Shown here: piece after piece, positions 57,746 through 64,000 of the stretch
Numbering within the stretch: the stretch's first letter is position 1
Layout: the number at the start of each line of letters is the position of its first letter
Assembly: GCA_033398695.1 (NCBI GenBank)
Contig: CM065812.1
Coordinates: 141,180,858 to 141,244,857 of the forward strand
Direction: 5' to 3'
Length of the DNA stretch: 64,000 nt
DNA from: Orobanche coerulescens
Lineage: Eukaryota; Streptophyta; Magnoliopsida; Lamiales; Orobanchaceae
The notes under the pieces: model-generated
Seen by the model: only the letters and a program-made list of their open reading frames with translations
Database searches by the model: none
What the model was told of the DNA's origin: nothing
Program-made: the position numbers and the translations under genes

Positions 57746-58863
57746 GAATGTATATATGAAAACGAAATGATGATTTTATAGTTACATCCCTTTTCCTTCA
57801 TCAGTTACATCCTTTTGCCTTCATCAGTCACAATTTACAACATAAAAAAAAATCATACAATGCCATTATATAAGACTTTCGGTTGAATAGTTGAGATAAG
57901 TGTTAATTCATCGTTTACGGCGATCGAGAAGATTGTGATGCCATCCAATACACCATTTGATGAACACAAAAAAGCTAATACCACAACCACCATCTATCAA
58001 CTATTTCTGCGGCAGTTAGGCTGAGATACGGTGTTAAGATGCGACTGCGGTGGTTGGCGGCAGCGGTTACGGGTTACCCAGAATCAGGTGATGGTTAGTG
58101 TTTCCGGATTTGGAGGCCAACAAAGATCCAAAATCCGACTACATAAATACCGGATTTGGAGTCCAACAAACATTCCAGCGGCGCTGTTAATCAAAAAACA
58201 AGATAAGATCTGTGGTCGGATCCGATTAATTGATGTTGATGGTAGAAGTTATAGAGGTTTTGGATGATAGATGGAAGTTTGAGATATTTTAGATGAAATT
58301 GAAAGAAAAGAGGGGTGAAGTAAATGTGACGGATGCGAGAGAATAATTAATTTAGGGTTATGGGGTTTATAAGAAAAATAAGGGATGATGTAGTTCTAAA
58401 ATTGCATTTTTAGTTTAACGAGGCGTTTGGACCCGTACACAGTCAACTAGATTAATTATAATGATTATGTGCACTTAAAAGAGTCTTAATTTATTTTGTG
58501 CAGAAAAAACGTCTTCCAAACCCTCTATTTCCTTTTGCTGTTAACCTACACTCAATTCTGCATATTCGTTGTATAAATAACCCACTTATATTTTATCCAC
58601 CACTCCACAATTGTTCAAGAACAATGTTCAATCTTCGAATGTTTAAATGTCTTAATATTGGTGCGCCAAACAAATGATCTACATTTTTATTAACACAATC
58701 GGAAAGAAGGCGTTTATGCTCCGAAAAATTATGGGTCACAACAATAATCATGGAAGAATGATGAGTAACGACACTTTTATGAGATGGTAAAAAAATATAT
58801 TTTAGTTATATGGATAGTAAAAAATTAAATATTTTACACTGTTTCGAGAATTATTATTCCCGT
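57746..58863. other. Intergenic sequence
   Basis: No supported gene. A 78-codon frame at 58031-58267 has no recognisable features. Short A/T runs only. Confidence 0.4.
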
Positions 58864-59076
58864 GATGTGTCTTACCTAATACTGATTGTAGATACATAGA
58901 TAGAAGGTTCCAGATCCTTCTAGAGGTAGTAGGATCTTATTAGATGTCTTACCTTATTTAGGAATCCTATGTATGGAAGGACTCTCATTGTAATGCCTAT
59001 ATGAAGGCCCATCTATCAGTGTTATGAATACAATTGATTGACTCGTATTTACAGTCTTTTACTTTCTCCTGAAACA
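58864..59076 (+). repeat. LTR of element F (left end approximate)
   Basis: About 210 bp from TGTGTCTTACC to CTGAAACA, followed at once by the primer site CGTTATCAACACG (59077-59089), related to that of element E. It contains tatatgaaggccc and a typical small-copia LTR tail. No second copy is seen before the window ends. Confidence 0.65.
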
Positions 59077-59274
59077 CGTTATCAACACGTAATCTACCAC
59101 TGAGATCAAAAAAAAATATCGTCCAAAATTCAAAAAAAAAAAAAGAAAATTCGGAAACCCTAGCCGCCTCCCACCTTCAGTGCAGATCGGAGCCTGCTAA
59201 CCCACAACATAAACAAGTTTTCTCTCTCCCTTTCGATCTCCCACAGAAATTTCACTTAGAATTTAGGATATTGC

Positions 59275-59625
59275 ATGGCAGTAGCATTTCTGAATGGAGA
59301 TGTATCGGAATTGTGCTTAGGGAAGCCGGAGCTGACGTGCGTCGCGGCGTCCGCCACCATCTCGGATGCCCTGTCGGCGTGGAAGAGCTGCGGAGACAGC
59401 CATGTAAGCGTCTGGGTTTGCGGCGACGGCGGAGACAACGATGGTAATGGGCGATCCTGCGCGTGCGTGGGGAAATTATGGAAGGCGGATGTGATCCTTT
59501 TTTCTGTGCCGGGAGGAAAATCTCTCCGATCCTTTCAAGGATTTTGAATCTCCTGTTTCTGATATTTTTCCCGTAGGAGGACCTCCGATTGTCAGGCATC
59601 TGGAACCCAATTCAAGAATTCGGCC
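59275..59625 (+). pseudogene. CBSX5: Captured CBS-domain protein fragment (CBSX5-like N-terminus)
   Basis: Starts with ATG and reads MAVAFLNGDVSELCLGKPEL, ATISDALSAWKSCGDSHVSV, ACVGKLWKADVILF; after one extra T in a T-run near 59500 it continues SPVSDIFPVGGPPIVRHLEP to about 59625. This is the N-terminal CBS region of plant CBSX5-type proteins, whose function is poorly known. About 185 bases of leader precede the ATG, and part of that may be the gene's own 5' UTR. It lies downstream of an LTR and primer site and is joined to a second host gene at about 59625-59645, which suggests capture by a retroelement. Confidence 0.7.
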
Positions 59626-59645
59626 TGATGGCATGGCTCTTAGTG

Positions 59646-59936
59646 ATTTGGACCAGTGGATAACAAAGGTGAAAGACGGGCAGCACTTGTCAGAAGCTTC
59701 AGCTTCTTTGCAAATACGTGAAGGAGATTTCGATTGGGAGTCAAATACTCAGCCTTTTAACAGTCCAGTCAAAGTTTGCGGCGATATTCATGGGCAATTT
59801 TCATGATTTAATAAAACTTTTCCAGACTGGAGGACCACGTACCAAAAACAAACTGCATCTTAAGGGAGATTTTGTTGATCGCGGTTGTAATAGCTTAGAA
59901 GTTTTTACAATCCTTTTGCTATTGAAAGCAAGATCC
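59646..59936 (+). pseudogene. FYPP: Captured phosphatase fragment (FyPP/PP6 catalytic subunit N-terminus)
   Basis: Reads DLDQWITKVKDGQHLSE; then, across a shift of a few bases, CKYVKEISIG, FNSPVKVCGDIHGQF, FHDLIKLFQTGG and KGDFVDRGCNSLEVFTILLL. GDIHGQ and GDFVDRG are the metal-binding motifs of PPP phosphatases (GDxHG and GDxVDRG). The wording is that of plant FyPP/PP6, not PP2A or PP4. Homology stops before the GNHE motif, so it cannot be active. No intron interrupts about 290 bases. The reading frame is continuous with the CBS fragment across the joint (NSRIRPDGMALSDLDQW). Confidence 0.82.
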
Positions 59937-60200
59937 GAATTTTTACTGGGATTCAAGAGGACAATCAGAATGAGGAACACAATTTTATCAAAAAAATGAA
60001 GGAAAATACGTCGCTCATGATGATGTGCACGCTATGGAGAAAAGCCATATTTGTTATCCCGTTCAAGGATCAAAGTAGATATGGAACCGAGTACCACGAA
60101 AATATTGCTCATATGGAGAGAAGCTCCCGTTCAAGGATCAAAGTAAATATGGAACCAAGTACCCATAAGATTTTATTAAAGTTCCCGTTTTTTTTTTAAT
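59937..60200 (+). other. Sequence after the captured genes, with short duplication
   Basis: The word cccgttcaaggatcaaagta and the following atatggaacc occur twice (about 60059 and 60127). A frame continues for about 67 codons without recognisable features. Possibly decayed element gag or a third captured piece; not identified. Confidence 0.4.
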
Positions 60201-63200
60201 TTCTCTCTTTTGGGATTTTTTTTTGGGAATTGGGGAATTGGGTTCTTTATCTCCCACGATACTTTGCGGTGGATGAGACTATGAGAGGTGGTATCAGTCT
60301 CATATGTCCAAGTAAACTGTGTGACGGTCCTGGAGGAGTCACGGATAATTGTTGAAAAGTCGATATTTGTGGTTGTTGCATACACCATGTTTTGGGTGCG
60401 ATTTGACGTCGCCGTTTTGTCGATTTTAAACCAACAATTGAATAAAATGAATATTATCGATAACGGTAAAGTTATGACTTGTTCATGATTAGTCACGGAA
60501 TTGTGACGTACAAATGGGACAAACATCGATTGCGACAGATATGTCGTGGTTAAAATCGATTTGTGACGGATTTGTCACGATGAATTGAGCGACCACCACG
60601 TTGGTCTTGACCCAATCCCATACTTGGAAAACTCCATCTTTCATCCTATTAAAATAAAATATTGCATGTGGGTATAGTCATGCACCGTCTCCTTGCAATA
60701 AGATATATGAAAGAATGTACGAGTAATTCTCATGAATGTTAACATGTAAAGCAATGGCATATTGCGGTAAATACATGAATTCGTTGACCTCGATTATAGT
60801 TCGTATGACTATAGGTCCGAATACTTTTCCGAGTATTTGTAAAGGCATGTGCCTTATACATTTGACTATATTTAGTCGATCATATTGGATGGTCAAGACA
60901 AGTTGGTTATGGTATATTCATTATGTCTCATGGTTCAAAATGCTTAATTATGATGCACCGCGTTGTATCTATATAACATGGCTATTATGACGTATACTTG
61001 CAAATTGAGAATTAAAATTCTTGGTTGATTTGCTACATTTTGGTGGATTTTGTCTACACTTTGATCATGACTAGGCGCATCCTCCTTGGTATTTGTTTAT
61101 GCTTTGAAACTTCACACGGAATCAGTGGTTTTTAAACAGCCTTAGCTGTACCGACATTCCTACTTTCTCTGCAAGTCTATCAAGTTGGAGTTACCGAAAG
61201 GATCATTAGTCGAGATAAGAAATCGAACATCCTGCTGCGTTTAGACGCACCTATGGCTGTTATTGCCATGTTTTTGCATCAACACTTATGCCATTGGATA
61301 TGGTCCCAACCTTGTTTTCTCACTAAACTTGGGAAATACTAAAGCAGTCAATTAAAACAAGCACTGTGATCTGAGTTTAATGATCTGTGTGGTGCAAAAT
61401 ATATGGATAGAAAGATACGGAAGTCTAGTTTCTAGAACATCTGACCGTTCGTCCATAGACTTCCTAACAAGGTAGTTATTGCTGTTTTAGTGAACAAAGG
61501 TCAAGCTGCGCGGAATTTTATTTCCAGCGATTGTGCTAACTTTTGTCCCAACCAACTTGGTTCCCATCTTGAATTTGCAAGTGGTCTTATGACACATATT
61601 TTTCAACCTATTTTTGGCCAAATTTGGTACAGATGATGCGATTTTTGGTATACATTGTACGCTAAAATATCATCTCTCAAATGTTGAAAAACAGTTTCCT
61701 TGGGGAAGTTCAAAATACGCACCCTTATACGAAGGTCGAGCGTGTGCATGGTAGTGTTACACCATGCTTGTGTCGTAATTTTTCCCCTTAGGCATATAAC
61801 CTTGTCATGTTATGCACTCAATATGATAGATCATTTTGATCGTATTTGGTATAAAATCTCTATGTTGTTAGAGTGTTCGCTATGCTCATGTTTGTAAAAT
61901 GTTGCAAGCGAAATTGAGTGCGTATTAAGCTATTTTCAAGGAACACGGTATTTTTGGATTTCGGTTTATAAATCCATTGTGACTATGATGACTAGGTCAT
62001 CACAATCAATGAGTGGAATAATGCTCTAGTTGTTGAATGCCGAATGGCGTTTTCTAGTCACATATATTCCGTAACAATTGAACCATGTTATGACTCGATG
62101 ATATATATGCCAAAGTGTATCACTCATTGCATCTCATTGTGATTTGTGAGAAATAAAATCTTATGCATCACTTGTATTAGATATGTGAAAAGAAAAAATA
62201 TTCATGAGTCAATATGGTCCGGCTTGCATCGGTTTTTGTAACCAGAAGATGTATTGGGACATTGACACATTTAGGCTTTAATAGTCCGAAGTTTGGACAG
62301 TTTGATGATCCATATACCACGGTATTGTCATGGACATCATTTTCTTTGAATAAAGAAACTAGTTGGATCAAAGACACCAAAGTACGTTGGTGGAGTCATG
62401 AGCAGGGCTCACAACCGATGATGATGTTTATGTCATCCGCGTCTTGTTTTCATAAACATGTGTGACGCCAAAGACCCCCACAATGATCTTTCTTCGCCAT
62501 GTTCATTGATTTAAGCCTATTCTTTGGCACGATTAGGAGATGACACTCTCCTATGCTAAAGAGAATAATGTAACGACTCGCATAAGCATGGTGCTGAGTC
62601 CTCCCTTTTCACCAAGTCCTTATACATACATGATCATAAGTATTAGTCTGGGTGGCTTATGATGCTATGATGGTGTTCACAAATGGTCGTACTCAAGTAA
62701 TAACATTTATATGTTATGTTGTTCCTTTGACAATGATTGATAAGTTGATGAAACTTGAGTTATGGTTGTCCAACTTACGGACCAGTCATTGTAAAGGTCG
62801 GTTCACCCACTTTTTAGACCAAGTCTTAAAGTGAAATTTTAACAAGTACTTCCTAACATCCAAGGCTACCTTCTCACAAATTTTGATGCCATTTGGAGAC
62901 TTGGAAGGAGGTGAACCACTTAAATGAAGTTTTCACATACCACCAATTGTCCCAACGACCAGTTCGATGTCATTTTGATCGGTTTTTTACCACAAGGTTG
63001 ATGGTTTTGGAATCCTAAACACCCGTTTATACATGCTCATGCAATTTTGAGGTGTTTGGGGCTGGTGAAGGGAGTGAACTCTTCAAGAAAGCACTAGAGA
63101 TTCGATAAAACCAACGGCCTATCATCGGTTCAATCATTTCTTTATGTTCGATCCCAGTGGTGCATGGTGGCGGTTTTGTTGGATTCTCAAGACCAACAGC

Positions 63201-63370
63201 TACGGTTATGTAGCATAGGTCAACATGTCATATTCACCTATACCTATCATCATTCAAATGTTTAGTTACGAGTGTAACAATATGCATTTTCTTAACTGGA
63301 TTGTGTTAACACTGAAAACCTTTATCGTCCACATGTTCATGTGCCAAAGTGCGTCACCACAACGCATTAT
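60201..63370. other. Unassigned repetitive-looking sequence
   Basis: No LTR pair, no long frame and no protein motif that I can defend. Several gtcacg/gtgacg words lie at 60490-60570. Probably decayed retroelement sequence. Confidence 0.3.
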
Positions 63371-64000
63371 GACGGGTTATAAATGATGAATATGACATGC
63401 GCTTTCACTTATAGTCCGCTTAAAACATACCTTGGAAGACGATCTCGTAAGTCACTTTGATGAGCCAGTCTTCCCGTCATTAGGGGGAGATGCGAATGAT
63501 CATGTTCGAGTAGAACGACTTAGAATTGTCGTAGTTTGTCCCTACTGTGTCTCACCAAGTTTCCTAAAGTAACGAGATTAAATACATGCTGCAAACATGT
63601 TTGCAATGATTGTGTCCGGTCAAGGACGTTCGTCATCTATAAATGGTGATATGGTAACACCACAAATTGTGGTATATGGTGTTACTAGGCCGTGGATCTC
63701 ATCGAGTATTGGGATGCCACTTGGTTCGATAAATACTCTCGCTAAGAATGTATGCGAGTTTGGTACATGAAACTTGATCATATGATCAAATGAACTCATC
63801 CGTCTCATGTGATTCTGGATTATAGTCATCATTGGGGGACGCCTCAATGAATGCCAATCCATAAAAAGTACTCTATGAATAAAGCCAATTCATGAGGACG
63901 TGGAATGTGAATTTAATCGAACCATACTTCGTTGGAAATATATAACGTTGTAGCCTTGGCCTAAAATGGAAACATATGCGACTCCAGTATAAACAAAGTG
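63371..64000 (+). pseudogene. Possible copia pol scrap
   Basis: Near 63454-63510 one frame reads SHFDEPVFPSLGGDANDHVR, which resembles the copia segment between integrase and RT (HFDESVFPxLGG). The surrounding sequence is full of stops and shifts. Low support beyond this motif. Confidence 0.4.

Noticed and set aside
58031..58267. 78-codon frame near 58 kb as a small gene
   Set aside because: No motif, no clear promoter or partner, and an internally repetitive ggatttgga word.

Overview
This is plant nuclear DNA, most likely from a eudicot. It is almost entirely nested LTR retrotransposons and their debris. The only intact host gene I can support is a DEAD-box RNA helicase of the RH47/ISE1 type (54987-56651, minus strand). 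The plant calls are the helicase, the tRNA-Met-type primer sites, Tekay/Del chromoviruses and Sirevirus-like copia elements. All assignments rest on reading motifs; no database search was run.

Layout. (1) 1-9249: Ty3/gypsy Tekay/Del element A (+), cut by the left window edge. It has 2.3-kb LTRs, two-zinc-knuckle gag, protease, RT, RNase H, integrase and chromodomain, with frameshifts. (2) 9250-9952: a microsatellite and the 3' part of a related LTR. (3) 9958-18844: minus-strand Tekay-like element B with ~3.45-kb LTRs, flanked by GTACG/GTATG. Its interior is deleted down to a protease scrap and the integrase C-terminus/chromodomain. (4) 18845-31740: mosaic of an antisense copia fragment, truncated gypsy LTR C, a degraded Sirevirus-like copia element D with an envelope-like region, a CpG-palindrome promoter fragment, a possible PPR scrap, and an inverted pair of copia LTR fragments. 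(5) 31880-48136: a degraded copia RT/RNase H region interrupted at 33197-47510 by a gene-free gypsy derivative (LARD). The LARD has three LTRs and two internal domains in tandem, flanked once by GATGT. (6) 48137-53690: element E, with 162-bp LTRs differing at one base, flanked by ATTTT and carrying no gag or pol. (7) 53691-58860: SINE-like sequence, RH47, and simple and tandem repeats. (8) 58864-64000: an LTR and primer site followed by intronless pieces of two host genes, a CBSX5-like CBS protein and a FyPP/PP6 phosphatase, then degraded copia-like sequence.

The strongest unexplained signal is inside element E. More than 30 short hairpins lie between 49126 and 53098. Their stems differ in sequence, but nearly all share a 5-nt loop with C at its centre and a closing C-G pair (plus-strand core C-TTCNN-G; element-sense core C-NNGAA-G). 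Other signals: a primer site in E that fits the anticodon arm of tRNA-Ile with C opposite the position that is inosine in the mature tRNA; an in-frame chimera of two captured host genes; covarying hairpins beside the polypurine tract and in the LTRs of the gypsy families; and arrays of CpG-rich near-palindromes just upstream of the TATA box in four LTR families.
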